Below, one piece after another: positions 18,858-27,461 of a stretch of 64,000 nt of DNA; the stretch's first letter is position 1; each line of letters opens with the position of its first letter. Below the pieces are notes generated by a model. That model saw nothing but the letters and a program-made list of their open reading frames with translations. It did no database searches and was not told the origin of the DNA. Source of the DNA: Ga0077555 sp963741565 (lineage in GTDB: Bacteria > Pseudomonadota > Alphaproteobacteria > Rhizobiales > Hyphomicrobiaceae); contig CAVUIK010000017.1 of NCBI GenBank assembly GCA_963741565.1, positions 62,001 to 126,000 of the forward strand, written 5' to 3'. The position numbers and the translations under genes are program-made.

Positions 18858-19211
18858 ATGAGAATACTTTGCCGAATGGCAGGCATTACAGTTTTGGCCG
18901 TCACAATATTGAACTCACCAGTGCTGGCCCAATTGGCAGAAACGGGCATTGCACAAATCCATGAATGGAAAAAGGTCGGCAAGAAAACCTGTATCGCCGA
19001 CCATTGGCACTATGGCAATGGTGATGCAGCAGACCGCGCCAAGGCGCTCGCCGCAGCCGTGCGCAATTGGGAGCAATTCACCGATCTCGATTACGGGACG
19101 GTCTGGGGCAAGTATCGCTTGGCCGAGGCCAGAACTACCAAGTGCGAGAAGGCCGACCAAGGCCCCGGCTGGAAATGCTTGGTCGGTGGCCGCGCCTGCC
19201 GGCCGAACTGA
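18858..19211 (+). CDS. Small exported protein (117 aa)
   Basis: A signal peptide (MRILCRMAGITVLAVTILNS, cleavage near LAQ) is followed by an about 90-residue domain with a WHYG motif and four Cys (in KKTCIADH, TTKCEK, GWKCL and RACRPN) that could form two disulfides. The IADHWHYG...WGKYRLA pattern recurs in exported hypothetical proteins of rhizobial-type bacteria, but I know of no function. It is alone on the plus strand, divergent from hyuA (283-bp gap with no other gene) and convergent with the dehydrogenase at 19218. Confidence 0.75.
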   Translation: MRILCRMAGITVLAVTILNSPVLAQLAETGIAQIHEWKKVGKKTCIADHWHYGNGDAADRAKALAAAVRNWEQFTDLDYGTVWGKYRLAEARTTKCEKADQGPGWKCLVGGRACRPN

Positions 19212-19217
19212 GCCCTC

Positions 19218-20090
19218 TCAACCCCGCTTTGGGCCGACCCACGCGTTGAGCACGCGGGCCATCGGATCGGCGCCCTTGGCATCCGGCAGGTTTGCAGCAA
19301 GCCGGCGATAGCTCTCGGCGGCGGCCGTGTGATAGCCGCCGTGCGCGCCCATCTCGTCGAGGCCTTCGGCCAGATCCACCATCTCGATCGCCCAGCGCAT
19401 CGCCTTGTCGTCGAGATCTGGCGCCGCCGAACGCACGCAGGTGAGCAGACCCGGCCGCACGCTGTCGATCTCGGCAACCACCTTGTCATGCAGGCCGACC
19501 TTGTTCGCCGCCGCCAGCACATTGGCGAGCAGCGCCGTCGCGCCCTTGTTGGCGGCCGCAAACAGTACCTTCATCTCGGTCGCCTGCGTCAGGCTTGATC
19601 CGAGCTGCAACACCGGCATCCGCTCGCTGGCGAGCGCCTCGAGCGCGCTGGCGTTCGGCCCCGACACGTAGAGCCGCGTCTTCATTTTTCCGGCGCCGGG
19701 CGGTGGGCCAATAATGCCGCCATCCGAGAACGTAGCGCCGGCCGCCTGCACCAGCGTGGCAATGCGCGCCGTTTTCGACGGCGTGATCGAATTGCAATCG
19801 ACGAAGTGCAGGTTCCGGCCCTTCAGCGCCCGCGCGAAGCTGGCCGCCAAAGGCTCGGCCTGATCTGACGGCACGATCGACAGGAACGTGTCGGCGGCGG
19901 CGATCACCGCCTCGAGGCTGTCGAGGATGCGGACGCCCGCAGTCGCCGCCCGGTCCCGCGTTTTCCCGGACCGGCCACCGAGCGTCGAGACGACGTCGAA
20001 CCCGCTAGCCTTCAAGTCTGCGGCCACGCCGGCGCCCATGGCGCCGAGACCAAGAACGCCGATAACCTTGGGTTTGCCGACCGTACTCAT
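19218..20090 (-). CDS. NAD(P)-dependent dehydrogenase of the 6-phosphogluconate/3-hydroxyisobutyrate type with DUF1932 domain
   Basis: 290 residues from the ATG at 20088-20090, which has a GAGGAG site 8 nt upstream; an earlier in-frame start at 20126 lacks one. The N-terminus carries the Rossmann motif GVLGLGAMG, and the C-terminal half matches the DUF1932 domain that replaces the usual 6-PGDH-like C-terminal domain in this subgroup. Members act on small beta-hydroxy acids; the exact substrate is unknown. The gene stands alone. Confidence 0.82.
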   Translation of the reverse strand: MSTVGKPKVIGVLGLGAMGAGVAADLKASGFDVVSTLGGRSGKTRDRAATAGVRILDSLEAVIAAADTFLSIVPSDQAEPLAASFARALKGRNLHFVDCNSITPSKTARIATLVQAAGATFSDGGIIGPPPGAGKMKTRLYVSGPNASALEALASERMPVLQLGSSLTQATEMKVLFAAANKGATALLANVLAAANKVGLHDKVVAEIDSVRPGLLTCVRSAAPDLDDKAMRWAIEMVDLAEGLDEMGAHGGYHTAAAESYRRLAANLPDAKGADPMARVLNAWVGPKRG

Positions 20091-20160
20091 GGCGATGCTC
20101 CTCGCAAAACAACCTTTGCCGAGCATACCCCGCTCTCTACCGAAGAGAAACCTGCGATAC

Positions 20161-20265
20161 CTACTGACTGGTCACCGCGGCTGACGTCGATCCGCGCACG
20201 ATGCCGCCGGCGTCCAGAAACTCGAAGAGAACGCGATTGAGGTCGGGATCGCGGGCGATCGTGCA
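20161..20265 (-). pseudogene. Possible 3' remnant of a glyoxalase/VOC-type gene
   Basis: Immediately after the stop of the TPR gene, and in the same frame, 34 codons read CTIARDPDLNRVLFEFLDAG and continue to a stop at 20161-20163. The ARDPD...FEFL pattern is typical of the C-terminal strand of VOC (glyoxalase/dioxygenase superfamily) proteins. No upstream part of such a gene exists here, so the stretch looks like a leftover tail truncated by whatever joined it to the TPR gene. The match is short and the call tentative. Confidence 0.35.
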
Positions 20266-20268
20266 GCC

Positions 20269-22464
20269 TCACCCAGCCTTGGTCAGCCGCGGCCGGTCGG
20301 TGCTGGGTGTTGCCGGCGCCGAGATCAGGTTGTCCCAACTCTCGTGGAAGCGCCGGAGATTGCGCCGCGTCGCATCGGCATAGGCCTCCGCGCCGTGCGT
20401 CTCGAATACCTCGAGTGCCGGCACCAGCGAACTTGCCGCCGCCAGCCAATGGCGGCGCTTATCCTTCCGCTCGCCCATACGAATGAGTGCGGTGCCGAGA
20501 TTCATCTGCGTGATCGCCCACTTCAGGGGTTCGGTCTCACGGCGGAATTCCTCGAGCGCCGCATTGTAGGCTGAGATTGCGTCCGCGAGGCGCCCCGTGC
20601 CCTGCGGATCCAGTTCGCCGATGGCTGCCAGCGCATTGCCGAGGTTCATCTGGGTCAGCGCCCACTTCTGTGGCACAGCCTCACGCGTTGTGATTTCGAG
20701 AGCCGAGCGGAAGGCACTTGCTGCCCGCTCCAAGTGGTTGATCGAGCCCTGCTGTTCACCGAGCCCCAGCAAGGCGAGCCCCAGATTGAGTTGCGCCTCG
20801 GCCCAGAGCGCCGGTCCGGCCTCCCGTTCCAGCACCTCGAGCGATCCGCTGTAGGCCTCGATCGCCTCGGCGAGCAGCGGCGTTCCGCCCTCTCGCTCTT
20901 CGAGGCCGAGCAGCGCACCGCCCAGCCCCATCTGCACGGCGGCATGATCGACCGGAAAGCGTTCGGCATCGATCTCGCGCAACGCCTCGCGGTAGGCTCC
21001 CGCCGCCTCGCGCAGCACATCGACCGCGTTGTCCCGCTCGCCCGTCAGCGCCAGTGCGCGACCAAGATTCAAATGCGCCAGCGACCAGCTCCGCGCATCG
21101 TTCTCGCGCGTCATGCCGTTGATCGCCTTGCGATAGGCTTGCGCCGCATCCTTGAGACGCCCGGAGCCGGTCTCGCGCTCGCCGACCAGCAATAAGGCGT
21201 TGCCGTGACCGAGGCAGGCCTGCACGAGGCCTTTCGGATTGGCGTTTTCCGCCGCGCTGCGAACCGCCTGGCCGTAGATGTTGGTGGCATCGGACAGCGC
21301 GCCGCCGTCGGTCTCGTCACGCGCCTTCGCATAGAGTGCATCGGCGCGCTGCAGGTTGTAGCGCCAGGCGCCCTCGCGATCGGTGCTCGGCAGGCTGAGG
21401 CTCGCTTCTGCAAAGAGCTCGGCGGCGCTGGCGAATTCGCGCCGGGTCATCGCCAGCTCGGCGAGCCGGGCGGTCGCGCGGGCCTCTTCCAGCATCTGCG
21501 ACTTGAGGCCAGCCACTTCGTCCTGCAATCGCTCTTCTATGCGACGGCGCGCCTCGCGGATTTCGCGGCGAACGTGGCGCAGCGTCTCCATCGCCGCTTC
21601 GAAATCGCCGTCTGCCAGTGCGGCGGCGGCCTTGCTCTTCAGGCGCCGGATCTCAGGCTCGTCATTGGACGGCTTCAAAAGTTGCGCCCGCACATCGCCG
21701 AGCCAGCCCGACAATTCCTCGAGCCGTGGGACAATATCGTCGATCCGTGTGCCCTGCTCGTCGACCAGCGACAGGAGGCGGCGCATGGCCTTTTCGGTCA
21801 GGCCAAAACGTTCGCGAAGATCGGCCAGCAGCACCGGGCCGCCGACGGACTCCAGCCGCTTCGTCATACGCGCCGAAAGACCCAGACTGCGCAGGCCGCT
21901 CGCAGCGCTCTCTGCCGGAGCCACTGCGAGCTTGCTGGCCTGACTGGCGATGAAGTCACCGATCGCGGGGGCCATTCCCAGCAGGACGGCCGGAGTATCC
22001 AGAAGATGGGCATAGACTCGATCGATCAGGAACAGCGAGACGTCATCCTTCAGGTTGGCAGAACTAATCGCGCCCTGGCTGCGGGCACGCGCAAAAATGT
22101 CGACCGAGATGCGCCGGGCGATCGGCTCGCTGGCTCCGGCCGGATCACTCGATCGGGCCCTCTCGATGGCCTGGGACAGGTGGGCATGGGCCGGGAGAAA
22201 CGTGGCAAGGATGCTGGCAATCACGACGGCGTGGTGCTCCAGCACCTGCTGCGTATGGCCCCGGGTCTCCGCGCTGACCCAGATTTCCCGGGCCAAGGCA
22301 TCGACGATACCGTTCAGCGCGACCGCGTCACCGCGGACCTGCAGCCATCCGCTGAATTTGCCGCGATTGGCGAGCGCCTCCGGGGAAATAGCCAGATCGC
22401 ATGCTGGCGCGGCCGTCAGGATCGCCGTCCCGGCCAATTCGCCCAATGCCTCGAAAAGCGCCAT
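20269..22464 (-). CDS. TPR-repeat protein, 731 aa
   Basis: From about residue 340 to the end there are tandem tetratricopeptide-type repeats, several nearly identical in pattern (WALTQMNLGNALAAIGE, WAITQMNLGTALIRMGE, WSLAHLNLGRALALTGE), the 40-50-residue TPR class seen in bacterial signalling and scaffold proteins. The N-terminal 240 residues are helical and unrecognised. A charged helix (about 270-340) links the parts. No signal peptide or membrane segment. The start at 22462-22464 has a GGGGGCACGA upstream; the longer frame to 22497 has no ribosome site. It is monocistronic and its partner is unknown. Confidence 0.78.
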   Translation of the reverse strand: MALFEALGELAGTAILTAAPACDLAISPEALANRGKFSGWLQVRGDAVALNGIVDALAREIWVSAETRGHTQQVLEHHAVVIASILATFLPAHAHLSQAIERARSSDPAGASEPIARRISVDIFARARSQGAISSANLKDDVSLFLIDRVYAHLLDTPAVLLGMAPAIGDFIASQASKLAVAPAESAASGLRSLGLSARMTKRLESVGGPVLLADLRERFGLTEKAMRRLLSLVDEQGTRIDDIVPRLEELSGWLGDVRAQLLKPSNDEPEIRRLKSKAAAALADGDFEAAMETLRHVRREIREARRRIEERLQDEVAGLKSQMLEEARATARLAELAMTRREFASAAELFAEASLSLPSTDREGAWRYNLQRADALYAKARDETDGGALSDATNIYGQAVRSAAENANPKGLVQACLGHGNALLLVGERETGSGRLKDAAQAYRKAINGMTRENDARSWSLAHLNLGRALALTGERDNAVDVLREAAGAYREALREIDAERFPVDHAAVQMGLGGALLGLEEREGGTPLLAEAIEAYSGSLEVLEREAGPALWAEAQLNLGLALLGLGEQQGSINHLERAASAFRSALEITTREAVPQKWALTQMNLGNALAAIGELDPQGTGRLADAISAYNAALEEFRRETEPLKWAITQMNLGTALIRMGERKDKRRHWLAAASSLVPALEVFETHGAEAYADATRRNLRRFHESWDNLISAPATPSTDRPRLTKAG

Positions 22465-22837
22465 TCGTGCCCCCGCATCCCACCTGATTCGCCACATAAG
22501 ATATTGCCGAATTCTCTCAGCAAGGGAACGGCACGTCGATGGATGCTACCAGGATAATGCCGATGGTGCGGTGCGAGGCACACTGATTCGATTTACGTTT
22601 TGCCGACTGTCGAACAAGCCGCAGAACCGGGAACACGCGCCGCCGCAGCGGCGGCGCAGCGGCGGCGCAGCCACCGACGCACACTGTGGCTTTACAGACA
22701 CTGCCCCCCAACTCGGAAACCCAAGCGACCGCCATTGGCATCCTGCCTCAGGCCCGTCCGGGTTCGTAACGCCGTTCTCGACGCCCCGCTGGCCAGGTCG
22801 TAAGCTCGGCCGGTCGCCGTAACCCGGGAGCGCGAAC
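22465..22837. other. Divergent intergenic region with short GC tandem repeat
   Basis: This 373-bp gap between the TPR gene and the CoA transferase has no convincing gene on either strand. It contains an 11-bp tandem repeat (GCAGCGGCGGC at 22645 and 22656, with a partial third copy at 22667). Promoters for both flanking genes should be here but no clear -35/-10 pair stands out. Confidence 0.5.
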
Positions 22838-24065
22838 ATGAGCGGAGAGAATTGCTTAGCTGGCTTGAAGATCCTCGACCTCACGCAATTCGAGGCTGGC
22901 CCCTCCTGCACGGAAGCGCTCGGTTGGATGGGTGCCGACGTGGTCAAGGTCGAGAACCCGGGGGCGGGCGATCCGGGCCGCTCGGTCGGCCGGATGGCGC
23001 CGGACAAGGATGGCAACTATTTCCTGCAGTACAATTCGGCCAAACGCTCGATCGCGGTCAATCTCAAGGATCCGAAGGGTCTTGAGATCGTCAAGAGCCT
23101 GGCGAAGCACGCCGATGTGATGATCGAGAATTTCGCGCCTGGCGCCATCGAGCGGCTGGGCCTTGGCTACGACGTGGTCAAGGCGATCAACCCGGCGATC
23201 ATCTTCTGCCAGATCAAAGGCTTCGGTGCGGGCAGCCCGATGGAGAAAGGCCTCGCGTTCGACATGATCGCGCAGGCCTGCGGTGGCCTCATGTCGCTCA
23301 CCGGCGAAGAGGACGGACCGCCGTGCAAGCCGGGCGCGACGCTCGGCGACACGGGAACCGGCATGATCATGGCCATCTCGATCCTCGGTGCCTATGTGCG
23401 GCGTCTGCGAACGGGTCAGGGCGAGCATCTGCAGGTCGCGATGCAGGACTCGATCCTGCACTACATCCGAAATGCGTTCGCCTATATGGAGCGCACCGAC
23501 ATGAAGCCGGCCCCGCGCGCAGGCTCGAAGACGGTCGGCGGCGGCAATCCGCCGATCGGGGTCTATCCGACGAAGGGCGGCGGACCCAACGACTACGTCT
23601 ACATCTTCACGAGCCCGGCCAACCCCGAGCACTGGACGCGGCTGCTCAAGGTGATGGGTCGCGAGGAACTGATCGGCGACAAGCGTTTCGAGACGCCGGC
23701 CGCCCGCACCGAGCACCGCGCGGAGGTCGACGCGACTCGTCACGGCATGGACGCGCCAGCACGACAAGCACACCGCCGCCCGCCTCGTCTCCGGCGCCTC
23801 GATCCCGGCCGGCCCCGTGCTCGATACGCGCGAGATCGCCGACGACAAAACGTTCGAGACCCGCAAGATCCGCCAGACCATGCAGCATCCGGCGCTCGGT
23901 AACTACGTGATGAGCGGGTGGCCGGTGCGCTTCTCGGGCGAGCCGCCCGCGATGAAACCGGCGCCGACGCTCGGCCAGCACTCGGGCAACGTGCTCGCCG
24001 ACTGGCTGAAGATGGATCGCGACGCGATCGGCGCCCTCAAGACCGCCAAGGTGATCGCGGAGTAG
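22838..24065 (+). pseudogene. CaiB/BaiF family CoA transferase, frameshifted
   Basis: The first 299 codons encode a normal family III CoA transferase: LKILDLTQFEAGP start, KVENP, and the GDTGTG segment with catalytic-type Asp171. At about 23735 the frame breaks: removing one A there (GCG-A-CTC) restores reading into VTAWTRQHDKH and on to the stop at 24063-24065, for a total of about 408 residues, the usual family length. The C-terminal part (REIADDKTF...HPALGNYV) is intact in the second frame. One-base sequence error or a recent mutation both fit. The enzyme would move CoA between a CoA-thioester and a free acid; the substrate is unknown. It is the first gene of the accessory region. Confidence 0.85.
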
Positions 24066-24080
24066 CGAGCGCAGGCCCGC

Positions 24081-25769
24081 CTATGCGGTTGGCAATTCCG
24101 GCTCGGTGAGCATGGATTGCCAATCCGGCGCATCGCTGAATGACAGGCCGCGATCGCGCGCGATGTGAATGAGCGCGCGCTCGGCCAGCGCCGTGATCGT
24201 CAACAATGGATTGACGCCGAGCGACCGCGGGATAATCGAGCCGTCGATGACGTAGAGGCCGTCGTGAACGGCGGCTGGCCCGGCGCCGGTCTGCGGGGCG
24301 AACACCTGCCCCTTGTGGTCGACGACGCCGCTAGCCGCGTCCCATCCCATGCCGCAACCGCCGAGCGGGTGAGCGGTCGCCGGCTGGTGGCCCATGACCG
24401 TGCCAGCCAGCGGGTTCTTCACATACGACCCGCCGGCGCGCGTCACCAGGGCGGAGAGCGCCGCGTCGAGCCGCGCGTAAACGGGCTCGTCCTTGGCGCC
24501 GGGCCACGTCAAAACCAGCCGGCCATCTTCGAGGCGCATCACGCCGCCGGCTCGATCGTGCGAGACGGCGAAGAACGTCTGCAGGCTCGCCAGCGGCCCC
24601 TTGTAGACGCCGCTGATCAGGCTCTGCAGCGCACCGACGAGGCGGCCGTTGGGGACGAACATCAGCGGCAGCGCGGGCGCCAGGGCCGACGGAATTACGC
24701 CCTCCTGGATGCGCAGCTCATTGTCGAGTGTTGTCGCGTCGAGCAGATCGATCTGGCCGGACACCGCCGCGCCGACCGCCATCCCCGCGATCTTGGCGGG
24801 ATGTCCGACGCCGATCGAATTCACCGGCGACTTGGCACCATAACCGAAGGCGATGATGTCGCCGTTGGCCGAGAAGCGCTGGCCCAGGCGGTCCGACACG
24901 GCAAGCCCCTGCTCGCGCGAGCGCAGCAGGATTTCGGTCGACCCGAGCGTGCCGGCGGCGAGAACGATGAGCTGCGCCCTCAGCCGCACCGCCTCATCAC
25001 CGTCGTTTGGCTTGGCGCTCATCGGCATCGCATGCACGATCCAGTCGCCGCTCGCATCCCTGGCAACATAGGAAACGCTGATCTCGGTGAAGATTTCGGC
25101 GCCATGGCGAGCCGCGTCCGGTAGATAGGTCAGCGCCACCGTGTTCTTGGCGCCGACATTGCAGCCGCCGCAACAATCTCCGCAGAGTGTGCACCCGGGT
25201 TGCGCGACGCCGGCCGCATTGACTGTCGGCTCGAAGCTGACGGCGACTTCAGGTGTATGCGGCGCCGCACCGACAGCGACACTCGCGGAGTCGAGCGACT
25301 TGTACTTGGTCATTTCGGCCGCGCCGGCGTGACGGGCAGGCCGCAGCCAACGCCGTGCCCGCGCATAGCCTTCGTCGAGCAGCCCATCCTGCTGGATCTG
25401 GCCCGGCCAAACCGGATCAGAAAAGACACGGGCGTCGGGCCGCAACGCCACGCCGGCATTGACCAGCGAGCCGCCGCCGAGCCCGCAACCGACCAGCACA
25501 TGCATGTCCTCGCCAAGTCGCACATCGTAGAGGCCCGTGGGCGAGCCTGTCTTGATGCGTTTTCCCGTTACCTGCATCTCGTGGCGCAACTCGGGAAACC
25601 GCGACGGAAACGTGCCGGTGAGGAACTCGCGGCCCCGCTCCAGCACCGCCACTCGCTTGCCGGCGCGAGCGAGACGCGACGCCGCCACGCCGCCACCATA
25701 CCCCGAGCCGACGACGATCACGTCATAGCGGGGCTTCAACTGGTCGAGCGGGCGGGAAAGTCGGCGCAT
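24081..25769 (-). CDS. GMC-type FAD oxidoreductase (cholesterol-oxidase-like)
   Basis: 562 residues. FAD-binding motif GSGYGGG at 21-27, a second GGGSLVNAG segment near 98-106, and the C-terminal GMC region with HPLGGCGMG and a NP pair (VNPLLTITA), all expected of glucose-methanol-choline oxidoreductases of the cholesterol-oxidase branch. Between residues 193 and 203 lies a five-Cys cluster (CTLCGDCCGGC) that could bind an Fe-S centre; it occurs in a subset of these proteins. No signal peptide, so likely cytoplasmic. It is convergent with the CoA transferase, 15 bp apart. Substrate probably a hydroxylated hydrophobic molecule such as a sterol or terpenol, which is inference. Confidence 0.85.
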   Translation of the reverse strand: MRRLSRPLDQLKPRYDVIVVGSGYGGGVAASRLARAGKRVAVLERGREFLTGTFPSRFPELRHEMQVTGKRIKTGSPTGLYDVRLGEDMHVLVGCGLGGGSLVNAGVALRPDARVFSDPVWPGQIQQDGLLDEGYARARRWLRPARHAGAAEMTKYKSLDSASVAVGAAPHTPEVAVSFEPTVNAAGVAQPGCTLCGDCCGGCNVGAKNTVALTYLPDAARHGAEIFTEISVSYVARDASGDWIVHAMPMSAKPNDGDEAVRLRAQLIVLAAGTLGSTEILLRSREQGLAVSDRLGQRFSANGDIIAFGYGAKSPVNSIGVGHPAKIAGMAVGAAVSGQIDLLDATTLDNELRIQEGVIPSALAPALPLMFVPNGRLVGALQSLISGVYKGPLASLQTFFAVSHDRAGGVMRLEDGRLVLTWPGAKDEPVYARLDAALSALVTRAGGSYVKNPLAGTVMGHQPATAHPLGGCGMGWDAASGVVDHKGQVFAPQTGAGPAAVHDGLYVIDGSIIPRSLGVNPLLTITALAERALIHIARDRGLSFSDAPDWQSMLTEPELPTA

Positions 25770-25932
25770 GCGAACATCGGTTCTGAAGTTGGATTGTCAG
25801 AGCTGGTCCGCCTTGTGCCACATTGGCGAGACGCATGACAGCTCGTGCAACACCTGAACAGAGTTCCGCCGGGTGACAACGCGGGCGTTCCGGTATTCAA
25901 TCGTGGCGAAGGTCAATAATTGGGTAGCCATC

Positions 25933-26391
25933 ATGGCAGAGATCGAACAATCGGTGCGCGAGGCGATCGCGCGGCTTCACGCAGCCATGGCACGCGTTGC
26001 GATGGGCGATGTGTCCGCGATCAAAGCGCTCTATTCGCACACGGCCGACGCGACGAGCTTCTACGGCTGGGGCGGCTACGAGCGCGGCTGGGAAGGCGTG
26101 GCGAAGCGGTGGGATTGGGCGGGCCAACAGTTCCAGGGCGGCACCGTCAGCTATGAGAACGTGACGACCGTCGTCACCCCCGGGATTTTCTACGTTACCG
26201 ACATCGAGACCTACGGCGACCAGAGCATGGCGGGCGTTGCAGGCAAGACCGGCTGGACCAACCGGGTGACACACATCTTCCGCTTGGAGGACGGCGCGTG
26301 GCGCCTTTTGCACCGCCATGGCAACCGGCTCGAAGCCCAGTTCGAGCCCTCGAAAATACTGACGCCGGCAAAGGCAAGTCCAAGTCGGTGA
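25933..26391 (+). CDS. SnoaL-like / NTF2-fold protein
   Basis: 152 residues with the NTF2-like pattern: helix (AIARLHAAMARVAMGD), VSAIKALYSHTAD, an YGWGGYERGWEGV loop and ending strands HIFRLEDGAWRLLHRHGN. Family members are small enzymes or ligand-binding proteins; the conserved DUF4440/SnoaL_3 type with the RxGxWR-like turn has no assigned substrate. The chosen ATG at 25933 begins the conserved domain; a GTG at 25873 could add 20 residues. It may form a pair with the small protein at 26429 (37-bp gap). Confidence 0.75.
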   Translation: MAEIEQSVREAIARLHAAMARVAMGDVSAIKALYSHTADATSFYGWGGYERGWEGVAKRWDWAGQQFQGGTVSYENVTTVVTPGIFYVTDIETYGDQSMAGVAGKTGWTNRVTHIFRLEDGAWRLLHRHGNRLEAQFEPSKILTPAKASPSR

Positions 26392-26428
26392 TTGGACCGG
26401 AGACGTCAGCACCAAAAAGGAATGTGAC

Positions 26429-26716
26429 ATGCTGTTTATGATCATCTCAACGCCACGCCCCGAGAAGCCGTCCTCGATGACACCGAACCGCGAAGCCTAT
26501 TGGACGTGGCTGGCGCCGCTGCAGGAGAAGGGTCTGTGCAAGGGCGTTTGGGCTCGCACAGGCCGAGGCGCGATCGCACTCCTCGACGTCCCCGACAACG
26601 AGACCCTGCACCGGCTCATGAACGAATGGGCGGAGATCGTGCCAGCCACCTTCGAGGTTTATCCCGTGATCGACCCGGGCCCCGCCAAGGAATATTTGAA
26701 GCAGCACAAGAAATAG
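26429..26716 (+). CDS. Small DUF3303/muconolactone-isomerase-like protein
   Basis: 95 residues, a ferredoxin-like fold pattern: LFMIISTPRP strand, then AYWTWLAPLQEKGLCKGVWA helix and strand, ALLDVPDNETLHRLMNEWAE and the ending VIDPGPA. This resembles the DUF3303/muconolactone-delta-isomerase family, proteins of under 100 residues with unclear reactions. Start has AAAAAGGAATGTGAC upstream, a good ribosome binding site. It probably shares a transcript with the SnoaL-like gene. Confidence 0.65.
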   Translation: MLFMIISTPRPEKPSSMTPNREAYWTWLAPLQEKGLCKGVWARTGRGAIALLDVPDNETLHRLMNEWAEIVPATFEVYPVIDPGPAKEYLKQHKK

Positions 26717-26770
26717 CGGTGGCCAGTGCAGAACCGAACGGGTCTGCCGAATCGAGCATGACACTTCAAT

Positions 26771-26805
26771 TTGCAAAATTGCATCATTTTTGATACATTG
26801 ATGTA
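26771..26805 (+). promoter_or_regulatory. Promoter and overlapping palindromic operator of the HigBA pair
   Basis: A near-consensus sigma-70 promoter: TTGCAA (26771-26776), 17-bp spacer, TACATT (26794-26799). A perfect palindrome TACAT-TG-ATGTA covers 26794-26805, over the -10 box. The predicted transcription start falls within 1-2 nt of the ATG at 26807, so the message would be leaderless. Palindrome over the -10 box fits autorepression by the HigA-type antitoxin downstream; that part is inference. Confidence 0.7.
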
Positions 26806-26806
26806 G

Positions 26807-27157
26807 ATGCCCAATCCGTCAATACCGATCCCGGTCGTCTTTTTCGCGACGCGGAGCGGCGCAGAACCCGTTCGTGACTGGTTGAGAGAACTTCATCGGA
26901 ATGAACGCCGGATTATTGGAATCGACATTCTGGCCGTACAGCAGGGATGGCCTATTGGGCTGCCGCTCTGCCGCTCACTTGGCCGAGGCTTGTGGGAGGT
27001 GCGGTCCCGACTTCCAAGCCGCCGGATTGCGCGCATCCTGTTTGCGTTCGTCGACGAGGAGATCGTTCTGCTGAACGGGTTCATCAAGAAGTCACAGAAG
27101 ACGCCGAGCGATGAGCTCAATCTCGCACTATCTCGACTGAAGGAAATGAAGGCATGA
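26807..27157 (+). CDS. higB: Type II toxin, HigB/phage Gp49-like family
   Basis: 116 residues of the RelE/HigB phage-derived Gp49-like type (pattern VRDWLRELHRNERRIIGIDI, then GRGLWEVRSRLPSRRIARIL, and a conserved FIKKSQKTP end). Members cleave ribosome-bound mRNA; the C-terminal KKSQKTP motif is typical. It overlaps the antitoxin gene in ATGA (27154-27157), the toxin-first order characteristic of HigBA. The promoter and a palindrome are just upstream. It sits inside an accessory region next to inverted-repeat elements. Confidence 0.88.
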   Translation: MPNPSIPIPVVFFATRSGAEPVRDWLRELHRNERRIIGIDILAVQQGWPIGLPLCRSLGRGLWEVRSRLPSRRIARILFAFVDEEIVLLNGFIKKSQKTPSDELNLALSRLKEMKA

Positions 27158-27438
27158 CCAAGAAAAAGAATCGCGGAAGTCGATTTGAGGCTTTCCTTGC
27201 AGAAGAAGGCCTTCTCGAGGACGCTAGGCTCGGAGCAACCAAAAAAGTCATCGCAGCGCAGATTGCCGACGCCATGACCAAGAAGGGCCTTTCAAAGACC
27301 GCCATGGCAGAAGCTATGAGCACGACCCGCGCGCAGCTCGACCGGCTGCTCGATCCCGACAATGATGGTGTTACGCTCGCAACCCTGAAGCGGGCCGCCA
27401 AAGCGCTTGGCAAAACCTTGCGCCTTGAACTTGCATAA
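27154..27438 (+). CDS. higA: Antitoxin, HigA-like XRE-family helix-turn-helix protein
   Basis: 94 residues. The C-terminal half is an HTH of the XRE type (IADAMTKKGLSKTAMAEAMS as recognition region, then TRAQLDRLLDPDNDGVTLAT). The N-terminus (GSRFEAFLAEEGLLEDA) matches the FEDFL-type start of this antitoxin subgroup. It should bind HigB and repress the operon by binding the palindrome at 26794-26805. It is coupled to the toxin by ATGA. Confidence 0.88.
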   Translation: MTKKKNRGSRFEAFLAEEGLLEDARLGATKKVIAAQIADAMTKKGLSKTAMAEAMSTTRAQLDRLLDPDNDGVTLATLKRAAKALGKTLRLELA

Positions 27439-27461
27439 AGACGACCAATGGAGCCGCCCCG

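Noticed and set aside
22517..22741. A 74-codon minus-strand frame in the TPR-CoA transferase gap
   Set aside because: Crosses the GC tandem repeat, has no ribosome site and no recognisable pattern.
26807..27438. Prophage or phage remnant around the Gp49-like toxin
   Set aside because: No integrase, structural or replication genes; the pair is an ordinary chromosomal HigBA.
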